Source of the DNA: Neelides folsomi
Taxonomy: Eukaryota > Arthropoda > Collembola > Neelipleona > Neelidae
Assembly: GCA_034687125.1 (NCBI GenBank)
Contig: JAQGBZ010000073.1
Span: forward strand, 62,001-126,000
Reading direction: 5' to 3'
DNA length: 64,000 nt
The notes under the pieces were generated by a model. That model was not told the origin of the DNA. It saw only the letters and a list, made by a program, of their open reading frames with translations, and made no database searches. Shown here piece by piece: positions 14,301-24,289 of this stretch (positions are counted from its first letter, which is position 1; each line of letters begins with the position of its first letter). The translations under genes were made by a program, and so were the position numbers.

Positions 14301-17300
14301 AAAAAGAGAAACAGTAGCTGTTTCTATCAGTATAGAAAGCTTCAAATAGGCCTCAGTACTTCTCTGACAGGGAGTTATTCATGCTTTTAGGTTTGGGTTA
14401 CTACGGTTAGTGCGTCCAAATGTAGGGGATGAAAAGAGTGAGTCAAGTGTAATCCAAAGTGTTTCGCGATGGGCAATCAAACGCAGAAACGCAAGGAACC
14501 ATTTATCGGTTCGTTTGTTAAAAACGGCAATTCTCTCTACATGTAGACGGCGAGGAAACGGGAAATCAGGCTTACTTACAATCCATTAATTGTTTCTATT
14601 GTATGTTTACATATACGCTTTAAACGCCTTGTTGTGAGGAGTGTATAGGACGCTGTGGAGGTATTTGCTTTTACGCTAAGTGAGAGCTATTGAGATTCAT
14701 TTGAAAAGAGATTGAGTCCATTATCTTGGCGAGACGGCATTATTTTAATTGGTGTGAGAGAAGACTTTGGAGGAAGATGCTGGGAGTTGTTGGGTTCAGG
14801 GAATGATGAGCCATTGAGAGGAAGGAATGATGAGACACCGGATTCAATTGAAGACCTAAAACACTGAAAAAAGTTCTTCTTTATTGTCATTTCCCTTACA
14901 AAGTCAAAAGAGAGATTGAAAAGGATGTTTTATTATTTATCGTCTCAATGGCCATCTTCTCTCAGATTTATAGAGAGGGGCCGCCCTGACAATGTGTATG
15001 GGAGTGTAATTACAGAGGAAGAGATGGACTAACCATTGTACTTATCTCAACCAAGAAGTTTGATGCATCTCATCTTATAAGACTTATAACTCCACGCACT
15101 TGTGTTTGAGAGTAATTGTCAGATCTTGGTTGAAGGAGAGGAGATAGCCATTATACCATTGTAATCGAAGGCTATGATTCGGAATCTGATGATGTTGATA
15201 ATTTGGCAGGGTGGAACGATCGTGGGCTTCTACTTCCCAGGATGGATTCAATGGCCATTGTCGAACGTCGTCCTCTGGGCCCAAGTCCTGGAAGGACTCG
15301 CCCTCCCGCTAATTCTTGCAATTGTCGACTCCGTCGTCCCTAAATGGATATTCAGCTCGAAGTCTCTTGGAAAGAAGGGGAGTTCGTTCCTTGAGCGGGA
15401 ACATCGCCGTCAAGAAGTCCTTATGAGAAATTCATTCCCGCCATCCAACCATCTCCAAGGCCACCAAAGGAACAGCCAAGCGAGATTGAACAACGTTCCC
15501 AACACGACGGCCGAACTTATCCAGAACCTCCGCAGGGGCCACATGGCTGAACCCCAAGAAGGGAGAAGTGGGCAAAACGGGAAAGGCAGCAAAGGAGCCA
15601 ACATCTTTGTAGGCCACAAATTCCCCATCACGAATGGTTCACTCTTTGCCAGTTTGACTGCGGCTGGAAACGGGCTACCTGGAGCTCACACGCCTAATCG
15701 CGGTAAGTTTCCGAGAATGTCGAATGGGAGAGTAGCTCTGAATAAACATTGAGGAATGTCGTGTAATGTACATGGCTGAACTTACTATCATCAAGGCCCA
15801 TAGTGCGTATCCTTAATTAACCAGAGTTTTAAAGGAATTGAGAGATATGCACCACCTGTAGCATCATGGGAGATAAGAAGTCTAAACGGATAAATTAGAC
15901 TATTATTTACATACAATTGAAACTTCAAACTTCATTCCCGAGATCTTCATTCACGACTTTTTACAAAATGCCTCCTGATTTTTCATGCATCCTTTCTCAT
16001 CATGCTGGTTCGTCTATATTTATTGATTAAACCACCCAGTGGAAATCCCATTCGGCCTTACAGGATCCGAGTAGGCACACAATTTGCATAAAATTAATAT
16101 CTCGCGATTATCAGCTCATTTTATCTTTTTTTCCTTCTCGGCCCGTCAAACCGCCGTCAACGAGATGTTTAGTGAATTTGAAGGAAAGGCTGAACACTTT
16201 TATTCCTCGACACATGCAGGGATTTAGACAGGGCTCAAGTTAATGAGATATATTATTGTAAACTCAGTCAGAGATCTCCGAGAGTGGTCGAGAGGGCCTT
16301 GAGGTTTCCTTATACATTAATTGGTTAATTTATGCTGAAACGAGCGGATATTATTACCTCTCGGAGCAGGAGTAATTGCAAATCTTTGGCAGTACATGAA
16401 ACATCGCTTCTCGCCGGCACGACTTGGGAGGGATCAAACCATTTTCTCATCCAGCAGGACTTTGTTCTTGAAGACCATTTATGGATCTTACATGGAGGTT
16501 TGGACAAGACGGGGTCTAAGGCCAAGATGAAGTAAATAACCACCTCGACCACCTTCCTTACCTAATCCGAGCCAATCTCGAAAGAATGTAATCAGAGGGA
16601 AATCTGGGCAGAGATTGCACGGTCGTAAAGAACCCTCGACCCTCCTCTTCCGATAAAGACTCTTTTGGGCTCTTGCTCTTGTTCTGCGCCCTCAAGAGGA
16701 CACAAAGGATGATCATCGGACTATCATGGTTCATTCAAGCTTTCTATGATTCCTATGGTTTATATTAATTCTCCTCATCGTGACTTGCCTCACATCTCCG
16801 CTCTCTCGACTGCAAGGATCTCTCCAGATTACCTTCATGCTCAAGATGCTTTCTCTAATAATATGGTGCAATAATAGCACCTTCCCTCTCTCACATCGAA
16901 CAAATGGAGATTGAGGTGAATTGGAAAATGAGGAGTTATTTCCTCAGGAATTTGCTAACTCTCTACCTTCAAGCGCTGCAGGAATTTAAATCATATTTTC
17001 AAATGAAATTATGGTTCATCTGGTGGCAGGCATGCCTTTAGTGCATTTTTGACTCATGATACCAACCAATTTCCTCTGGTTTCCATTTCATTTTTGTTTA
17101 TTAAACAAAATATAAAATGAAGAGAAATTATAGGTTCATACAAGATTTAAAAGTTATGACCCTTACATAATTACCAAATGTAGAGTATGTATACAAGCCA
17201 CAAACATTCTGTTTACCATACTAGTGTTTATATCGGCATATTCTCGTATTGTGTATGTAGATATCTATACTGTAGGTATACCTATTTATCTAATACGTCA

Positions 17301-19773
17301 CATATTTTTATAAGATATTTGTAATCATAAGTTGAAGTTGAATATACTAGTGGTTCATGTAATGTTAGTGAAATAAAATTATTTTAACTATCATTATTTA
17401 TACATACCTACTTATAAGTACTACACAATGATCATAATACACAATACATAAATATGGTTTCAGAAATCCAGTAATTTGTGAATACAAATAGTCATTTTTT
17501 GATACATTATAGACATGCAATAATTTTGATTTCAATTACGAGATGTTACTTTATACAGAAGCAAATGCTAAATAACTTGTACAGTAGTAGTATTACATTG
17601 AATAATGATCATTACAAAATATATTATAATTGACTAGAAGAATTCATTGCAGAATTTATTAAAAAGTATGATGTACCTTTGTATTCGTACACTCATGAAC
17701 GTAGCTATAGACCATTATATTCATTTTTGAGATTGTAAATCGTGACTCGAATAGCCTGGGTTTTCTTCAGCATGAAGCGTTTTAACCGCCCTTATATGGA
17801 TCCATTTATTATTCAATTTAAATTTAAATAAGACCCTCCTTTTATCCTTTCAATCGCTTATAAATGGAATGGCTTGTATCAGTCATTCTTTCTCATGGAT
17901 ATCAGTTGCAGGCCAGCGTGGAAAAATGACAAAGACCGGTCATTTATTCGAGTAACGTAACGGAAGTTTCGATCTGCTCTTTGACACAATGGAGGAATTG
18001 AGGATTGAGGGTTTGATGTAGTATAGGGAAATCAGTCATTTATTCGACCAGAACGGCTCAACTGTGACAGGTACGAGCTAATATAATTTTTCTATAAGGG
18101 ACATGTATGACAAGGTACACATTATGTTTGGGATATATGCTTACCATTGATAAATGTGCTCATTTCATAGTCATATTCATATATCCGATGTAAGTGTTAT
18201 AATGCATGACTTAAACAAGAATTTAGAGCTTACCATATTAATATTAAAGTGACAATTGTACTAAATATAGTTAAAGTAAATTAACACACCCCATTTAAAA
18301 GTTCTTTAATGCATTAAAGATTATGTGTTTCAAAAAACAAGAAATGTTTTCATTAAAAGTTAAAAATTTGTTATTATTTAGATGAATGAAATAATATTTT
18401 GATTCGTTTCAGATGAAAAAGCAAAGGAATCAAGGGAAGATGGTAAAAAGGAATTTTGCCATTTGCAAGATAGTCTCTACACATCCTTCAATAATGATGA
18501 TTTCGACAGTTTTGCCAGCTTTAACCAGGTTTGTCATGAGAGCTCCTACTTTCAAATTTTACTATACTCTATATTTATACAAAAGAGCCGTGATCTATAC
18601 ACTTTTACTAACAACTATTCCACATCACAATAAAAAAGGATAGGAAATGGGAGGATGATGAACTAGATCATTAAATACAGAGTTGTTATAAAAGGTATAA
18701 AAATACTTATCTATTTAAATTATCTTCTTTTTACGCAGGACTCCTATTCGGGGGATTTGGAATCACTCGATCGTCGCTGCGCCTCAGTGACCACAGTTGC
18801 CAACGATGACTTTGAGTTCCATCATCCCAATCAGCTCAACAAGTTGAACCAGCCCGATGGAACTCTCCAACCAAATCACAGTCAGCAGATTTACAGGAAG
18901 GGAAAAAGAGGATTCGATGACTCCACTTTCACCATCCCTTCACCTAACGGAATTCAGGAGTTGATAGGGAGTTTGAGGCCATCCTATCACCAGAATCGAG
19001 ATCAGAAAAGGAACCATGAACAAGAAAAATGTCATCCTTATTTTCGTCACTACCCGATGGATAAGGAGAACATGGTAAAGAAAAGTCACACAGACGACGA
19101 ATTCGAGGAGGAAACTGTGGGCGGGCCAGCTTCGTTGAATCTGAGCCAAAAATTAACCTCGCTGTCAATGAATGACCTCGACCTTCTCGAAGACCAACAA
19201 CCGCGGTGCTTGTCCTCAAAAGCTAATCTCCAGAAGGGGAAAGAACACTCTGTTCAAAGTTTGTACGACGAGGGGGAGGTTCAGGGAAAAGGGCCTTCAT
19301 TTGTCGCAATGCTCCAAAACAGCAATTGGAGTGCGAAAGGAGGTCCACAGAGTTCATCCAACCTTCACTGTAGACATCGGTCTAGTTTTGATCAAACTCG
19401 GACCAGAGGGAGTAATCTGAATAGTGCTAATAGTAGTAGTAATCATAATAGTAATAATACTAATAGTAGTTGTGAGAGCCAGAAGGGGAAGCGGAAGTAC
19501 AAAAAAGCCGACCATCAACAAATCTACATAAGCCATGTGCCGGTCGAGAGCCGGCGGTTGTATCGGAAGCGCCTTCACCCAAGTGCCAATATGAGGCGGG
19601 GAGGAATGATGCTCAATCCGCCGCATCACCTGAATATCCGGGACAGGAAGGTTTTGTCGCTCGAGAGCCTGAGCAATGCCTTGGCTGAGAGCAATATCAG
19701 CTACCTCGACACGGGAGATCTTCTCAGACATCCCAGCGAGAGGAAGATGATCTTCGTCACTGACTTCATTTGA
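10307..19773 (+). CDS. Atypical class A (rhodopsin-like) G-protein-coupled receptor, long C-terminal tail
   Basis: Joined coding exons 10307-11383, 15210-15702, 18413-18528 and 18739-19773 give 906 residues. The phases are 0, 1 and 0, and all introns are GT..AG. It is predicted to be a plasma-membrane receptor with seven helices: TM1 about 8-30, TM2 39-64, TM3 80-105, TM4 122-142, TM5 193-222, TM6 342-360 and TM7 378-400. Cys77 and Cys185 sit where the conserved extracellular disulfide is expected. N-glycosylation sites are present in loop 2 (Asn-Gly-Ser, Asn-Arg-Thr). Asp101-Arg-Phe replaces E/DRY, and Thr-His-Val-Pro occupies the CWxP position. TM7 lacks NPxxY and has Asp399-Ser-Val-Val-Pro near that place. 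Loop 3 (about 225-338) is long and rich in Ser, Asn and Pro. The cytoplasmic tail exceeds 500 residues. The ATG at 10307 has a good context (GAAGCAATGG), with only seven residues before TM1. Ligand unknown. An additional upstream exon cannot be excluded. Confidence 0.75.
11384..15209 (+). other. GPCR intron 1
   Basis: A 3.8-kb AT-rich intron running from GTGAGT to GGCAG. It contains no coding sequence I can recognise. A short hairpin-forming palindrome (TCGGCA..TGCCGA) occurs at about 12029-12045. Placement of this intron is supported because the split TM6/TM7 joins in phase 0. Confidence 0.7.
15210..15702 (+). CDS. GPCR coding exon 2 (end of TM6, TM7, start of tail)
   Basis: Encodes residues 360-523 plus the first base of codon 524. 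It starts after TTTGGCAG and ends at GCG|GTAAGT. It holds TM7 and a basic juxtamembrane segment (Lys-Ser-Leu-Gly-Lys-Lys), which resembles a helix-8 region. A Gln/Asn/Gly-rich tail follows. Confidence 0.78.
15703..18412 (+). other. GPCR intron 2
   Basis: A 2.7-kb AT-rich intron from GTAAGT to TTTCAG. The 12-mer TCATTTATTCGA occurs twice, near 17940 and 18038. A short imperfect palindrome lies at about 17090-17120. I see no coding sequence in it. Confidence 0.7.
18413..18528 (+). CDS. GPCR coding exon 3 (cytoplasmic tail)
   Basis: A 116-base exon between GATTCGTTTCAG and CAG|GTTTGT. Its first two bases complete Asp524. It adds 38 charged, Ser/Phe-rich residues (525-562), including the segment FNNDDFDSFASFNQ. 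The correct reading frame is not the one that opens with the ATG at 18413, because one base is carried over from exon 2. Confidence 0.72.
18739..19773 (+). CDS. GPCR coding exon 4 (C-terminal tail)
   Basis: Encodes residues 563-906 and the stop. It follows TTTTTACGCAG in phase 0. The tail is predicted to be disordered and hydrophilic, with an Asn/Ser run encoded by imperfect AAT/AGT triplets (about 19418-19470). Basic clusters such as KGKRKYKK follow. The last four residues are TDFI. The last three, with Asp at position -2, fit a class III PDZ-ligand pattern. No catalytic domain is present. Confidence 0.75.
   Translation, partial: DSYSGDLESLDRRCASVTTVANDDFEFHHPNQLNKLNQPDGTLQPNHSQQIYRKGKRGFDDSTFTIPSPNGIQELIGSLRPSYHQNRDQKRNHEQEKCHPYFRHYPMDKENMVKKSHTDDEFEEETVGGPASLNLSQKLTSLSMNDLDLLEDQQPRCLSSKANLQKGKEHSVQSLYDEGEVQGKGPSFVAMLQNSNWSAKGGPQSSSNLHCRHRSSFDQTRTRGSNLNSANSSSNHNSNNTNSSCESQKGKRKYKKADHQQIYISHVPVESRRLYRKRLHPSANMRRGGMMLNPPHHLNIRDRKVLSLESLSNALAESNISYLDTGDLLRHPSERKMIFVTDFI
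19418..19470 (+). repeat. Imperfect AAT/AGT trinucleotide tract within coding exon
   Basis: A run of AAT, AGT, ACT and related triplets in frame, encoding a Ser/Asn stretch in the receptor tail. This is a likely site of length variation that keeps the frame. Confidence 0.75.
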
Positions 19774-20494
19774 TTCTTTGTATTTAACATTGTGTTCAGT
19801 GCTGGTTAACATTTTAATGTGTAATAGAATAGGTAATATTACTTTAATACTTTTCCACATCTCCGAAGACTGCCTTATACTTGTATTCTATTATATTACT
19901 TACGAATAAAAGGTGATTTCTTGAAACTTGACCCCGCCAGCACTGGCTCCGAGTGAACAAATAAATAACGACTTGATAGTTGGGAAGACATACGAGTCTA
20001 TTAAGAAACTGATATTTTCAACCCTACCATTTGTCCTCAAGTGTTGGGGGTATTATTACATACGCATTAAAAGAAAGGCTTTTTGAAATGTACTGTCGTA
20101 CTCTTTCTACAGTAAGATAAAAATATAATTATTCATTTACTACTACTAACATATGTAAGTTTACTTAATGTTAGTAAAAATCCCTCAAATGTAGATTAGT
20201 ATGGAATAATATAATTAAGTAATAAATTGAAATTAATAAAGAAAACGAAGAGGCATCAAACCTTAATGAAAGTATTTTGCATTTTTAAGACTTTGAATGA
20301 GATAAAAAATTATCTTTAAAAACGGGAATATTATATACATAGTAGTATGTTTAAATGTGTAATTATAAAATAATAGATTATAAGAGTTTTAATGAAAATA
20401 CCCTTTATCTAAATAAATAATAATAATAACTGCGTGAGACAATGATGTTCGAATAAATTACAAATCCTTTCAAATGACAAATCATTTTCATTAT
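19774..20494. other. Convergent intergenic spacer
   Basis: An AT-rich spacer of about 720 bases between the stop codons of two convergent genes, the GPCR and the EEF1AKMT4-like gene. It must hold both 3' UTRs. Apart from the polyadenylation signal at 19905-19910, nothing distinct is seen. Confidence 0.75.
19905..19910 (+). promoter_or_regulatory. Polyadenylation signal AATAAA (GPCR gene)
   Basis: A canonical hexamer about 130 bases after the GPCR stop codon, in the right orientation. Such hexamers also arise by chance in AT-rich DNA. Confidence 0.5.
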
Positions 20495-20766
20495 TTACTC
20501 ATCCTCATTTGATTTAGTTTTACTCGACATGATATAAAAATAGTAATGGAATGTTTGGCCGAAAGTTTTGAACTCGACGTTCCAGTATTTCTCATAAAGT
20601 TTTCGCCGGAAATGAGGTTGGGCCCATGTAATTGAAAGGAATTTTCCCGTTTGAATCAAAACCCTTTCAATTTCTTCTAAAGTTTTGGTAATGTTAATTT
20701 GTGCTTCCGATGACACAGTCCAGGGAGATTTGTCTTTCACAAGTAGAACATCTATAGTTGCCTTTT
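20495..20766 (-). CDS. EEF1AKMT4: EEF1AKMT4-like exon 3
   Basis: Completes Glu118 after acceptor TTTTCAG and encodes residues 119-207 and the stop. It contains the motif IV lysine, SPWTVSSE, the C-terminal sheet with PHFRR and HYYFYIM, and a short acidic end. Confidence 0.88.
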
Positions 20767-21314
20767 CTGAAAATTCAGCATGAGAAAAATTTATATTTGT
20801 ACTTTTTGTGCATCACTCACATATTTTATATAAATGAATATAATATTTGATAAATGTACTTTATGTTATAAATATAAGAATTAAATATACCAATGACAAT
20901 ATCGAAAGAGTTGGATTCAAAGTTTAATTCTCTCATGTCCATTACTTCCCATTTTAAAGATTGATAAGATGCACATTTCTCCCTCATTTTATCAATGACG
21001 ATTGTTGAAAAGTCAATGCTGGTAATATTGAGGAAGCCGTCATTGTACAAATCGATTGAAAGACTACTATTTCCACAACCTATAATTTTGTAGCAGTTGG
21101 GTAATTATCATTGATTCATCATTAAAATAATAAAGTTAAATTTTTACTTACCAATGATAAGAATTTTTGAATTTTTATTCACCGTTTCATTGATCAAATG
21201 CTTAAAGTCGTCGTATGACTTACACCAATCATATACATCTTCTTTATTATAGCGATCATTCCAATAGTCAATTTTAAGATAGTCTTCATTTTCTTCTGGG
21301 ATGAGTTCACACAT
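20495..21314 (-). CDS. EEF1AKMT4: eEF1A lysine methyltransferase 4-like (class I SAM methyltransferase)
   Basis: Joined minus-strand exons 21314-21152, 21079-20891 and 20766-20495 encode 207 residues. Both splice phases are 1. The family transfers methyl groups from S-adenosylmethionine to a lysine of elongation factor eEF1A in the cytosol. Visible hallmarks are the N-terminal DYWNDRY motif (residues 16-22) and SAM-binding motif I ILIIGCGNSS (51-60). They are followed by SIDFS, the acidic post-I strand with Asp, and WEVMDMREL (about 98-106). FDIVIEK gives motif IV (112-119), and SPWTVSSE and PHFRR follow. Human EEF1AKMT4 shares all of these but is somewhat longer at the C terminus. The start at 21314 was chosen because the sequence then aligns with the family N terminus. 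An in-frame ATG at 21368 would add 18 hydrophobic residues. The metazoan ECE2 fusion known for this locus is not seen. Confidence 0.9.
20891..21079 (-). CDS. EEF1AKMT4: EEF1AKMT4-like exon 2
   Basis: Completes Gly55 and encodes residues 56-117. The splice rebuilds the glycine-rich loop G-C-G-N across the junction, which is strong support for the exon boundary. The acceptor is AATTATAG and the donor ATTG|GTATAT. Confidence 0.88.
21152..21314 (-). CDS. EEF1AKMT4: EEF1AKMT4-like exon 1
   Basis: Encodes residues 1-54 and the first base of Gly55. It carries the DYWNDRY motif and the strand leading into the SAM-binding loop. The donor reads ATTG|GTAAGT on the minus strand. Confidence 0.87.
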
Positions 21315-24104
21315 GGTAGAAACAATTATAATTGGATTTAAAAATAAAGTATTGAATAAACTGAACAAAGGAACGTTTTGTTTTTAACAAATGTAAACAA
21401 AAAGGAAAAATTCTGTTCGGGTTTTTAGTTGGAATGAACGTGAGAGTGAAGGAGCACCATCTGATGCTTCAAATGCTATTTAGTTGCAGGGCCAGGTTGC
21501 TCGCAATCTTTTACTCTACTTCATAAACTCATAGTCAGCGAGAAAATGTAAAAAGTCTTGTAAAAGTTCAAAACACATATTTTATAGTTAACTAACTTTA
21601 CTCTAGGTAGGAAGTGCCAGATCGGGCGAGTTTAATTAATTAATTTTTCTAATTGGGATTTTGATCTCAAATTTTGGGAGGAAACCAACGCCCGGCTCTC
21701 CACAACACTTCCACTTTTGTCAAAAATGTAAGACAAGACCTCCCTCAGGTATTCTTCATACTGACTGTATTCCGCTCCCTTTTTCTGTAATTGACCGCGG
21801 ATTTGAATCAATATATATTCAATTTAATTACTTTAATTATATAATTATCATATGCAATAGGCAGTTAAACGAGGTTATTGGTCCTCAATATTAAACCTTG
21901 AAGATTAAAATGCATGGAAAGAGTTTTATACCGAATTTTATACTATACTATTGAATTACAAAAATGATTAAGAAGAAAAAAACATCTTTATTGATCAAAT
22001 TATGCTAATTATTTAAATCTATAAAGTCTATAATACCATTACAAGCATTATGCATAATATACCTAGTATACTCATACATACTGTAGCTTATACAATGCAT
22101 TCATGCTATCATTAAAAATCTTCATTTCAATTTTCTGAAGGATTCAAAAGAAGAACTTGGTTAAATTGGTTATTACCAAATTTTAAACTGCAATATTTAA
22201 ATATGGGCATATGTAATATGTTCAATAAATACATAAATTTATAAACATTGAAAAAATTTAGTATGATAAGATAAATGAATCATTTACATAATTGAAATTT
22301 GAATCATAAGATGAAAAATGTCATTAGATAATTGAGTCTGATTAGGTGCCTTTTATTGTATGTATCTCTACATATTTACTTTCTACAATTTTTTTATTAA
22401 TATAAATACATCCACAAACAGTTATACTGTTAAACTATACTTTTAATTCAAACCTTTTATTTATTAAATTGGCACATCTTTCACGTAATATTGGGAATGT
22501 TTACCTATAAAAGATACAAAATCATTAGTTTGATAAGTGGTGACCTATCCATTGTTATAAAAAAGCAGCTTTTGTTATGTGTATTAACTATTCGAATTAT
22601 TCATTATAGAGTACTTACATATTATCAATTTACCAGTAAATAAATGTACAATGACAATGGGAGATTATCGATTATTTTCTTATTTTATGGATTATGGATG
22701 GGTAGAGTATTTATTTGATCAATTGGCCATTTAATACTCTTAATTAATTGGAATATTCGATTGAGAAACCAATTTAAGCTTAACGACGCTCCTTTTATTT
22801 TAATTAGTTCATGCGTGATGTATGAACTGTATGAGAATGATAGATGAAGACATTACAAATAAATGTATTGTAGTTTTACCATCGCATCAATGTTATACAG
22901 CTCTTATAAAATCCCAAATATAAATATGCTTAGGTAATTTAATGTTATGACGTTAAGAGTTAGGTTTTATATCTTTGTGACTTGTATGCAGAATCCTTGT
23001 ATGTTTTTGTTAAGCTTATAAAATATTGCATGATTAAGATTCATTCTTTACAGAAAGTAGTTATATAGATTCTATATTGCCTATGTTTAAACAGAAGACA
23101 TTCTAGTTTATAGAAAATGTTTTTTATCAGAAAGAAAGTAAAAAAAGTCACGTAGAATTTGAATATTCATAAAAAATTGAAATGACTTTTTAGTTTAACA
23201 TTCACATTTGCACATTAAAAAGTTAAATCGTCTTGTGTAAAAACGACAATTATTATATTTTAAAAATTCATTATATAACATAATAAGTAGACTAGAATGT
23301 AGGTAATTCACACTTTAACGTTGTAAATGAAACTGATCAATGTGAAATTTAAAATTCAATAATTTATTCTTGTATGATTTTGATTTTGTTTTAAATACAA
23401 GTTGTTAAGTTCAATTGATTTGTTATATTTTATAATGGAAGATTTAGATTACTAGAATGTAAATTGGTGTTGAGTATCTTATATAGGTAATCACTAATTA
23501 GCTCACCATTTTTTAACTAGACTACTCATATATCGTTTTACAAAAAACCTTTCTAGTAAACAAAAGTAGAAAGTAGAGAAAAATGTTATATCATTATTGA
23601 AGACATAGTCAAAGAGGAAGAAGGTTGTGTGTTGTTTGTACACGTTGCGTGGCATAAGATTCTATCTAATCTCCTATCTCTTCTAATCGTTCGGAAGTCT
23701 CAGCTCAACCACAATTACCCTATTTGACATTTCAACATATAAGAATTTGGTGAGATTTTCTCTCGACGTCTAACCTCTGCACTACTTTCAAACATATTAC
23801 TAATACTAATGAGCAATGAGCATATTATTTATTCCACTACGCCTTTAAAATTCACATTCGAATGAAAGTTCCAAGTACAGAGAGGAACAATTAAGTCGAC
23901 AGGCTTTGGAATACTGTAAAAATTAATTTATTAAATAAATAATAATTCCTTTCATTCGATTCATTTTTAAATTATTATCTTTAACTAATACTTAAAAACA
24001 TTACCATTTAAAATCAAATTTTTTATAATTTTATATGTCGTTTTTTTATTTTCAGATTATAATGAATTGAATAACTGGATAACTGAAGGTCAGAGTCATT
24101 CAAA
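21315..24104. other. Divergent intergenic region, EEF1AKMT4-like to ceramide synthase
   Basis: A very AT-rich 2.8 kb between two divergently oriented genes, so it should contain both promoters and 5' UTRs. An acceptor-like TTATTTTCAG ends at 24055, suggesting that the ceramide synthase ATG exon begins at about 24056 after a noncoding first exon that I cannot place. No TATA box or other control element is convincing against this background. Confidence 0.6.
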
Positions 24105-24289
24105 ATGATATTTCAATTATGGAGCTCGTTTCGGAGTTGGTTCTGGAATCCAGACGTTTGGCTCCCGCCTGGAACTGACTGGCCTGATATGCTTCCAAAT
24201 GAAAAAGTCCAATATACAAGATTTGGAGATCTTCTCTACCCAATTCCAATGGCCATTGTTGCTATTATAATTAGATATTTCATTGAAAG
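24105..24289 (+). CDS. CERS: Ceramide synthase exon 1
   Basis: Residues 1-61 plus two bases of Arg62. Holds the family N terminus and the first membrane helix (IPMAIVAIIIRYF). The donor is AAAG|GTAATT. Confidence 0.92.

Noticed and set aside
19354-19860. 168-codon open frame antisense to GPCR exon 4
   Set aside because: Shadow of the receptor tail. Its repetitive Thr/Ile stretch is just the complement of the AAT/AGT tract.
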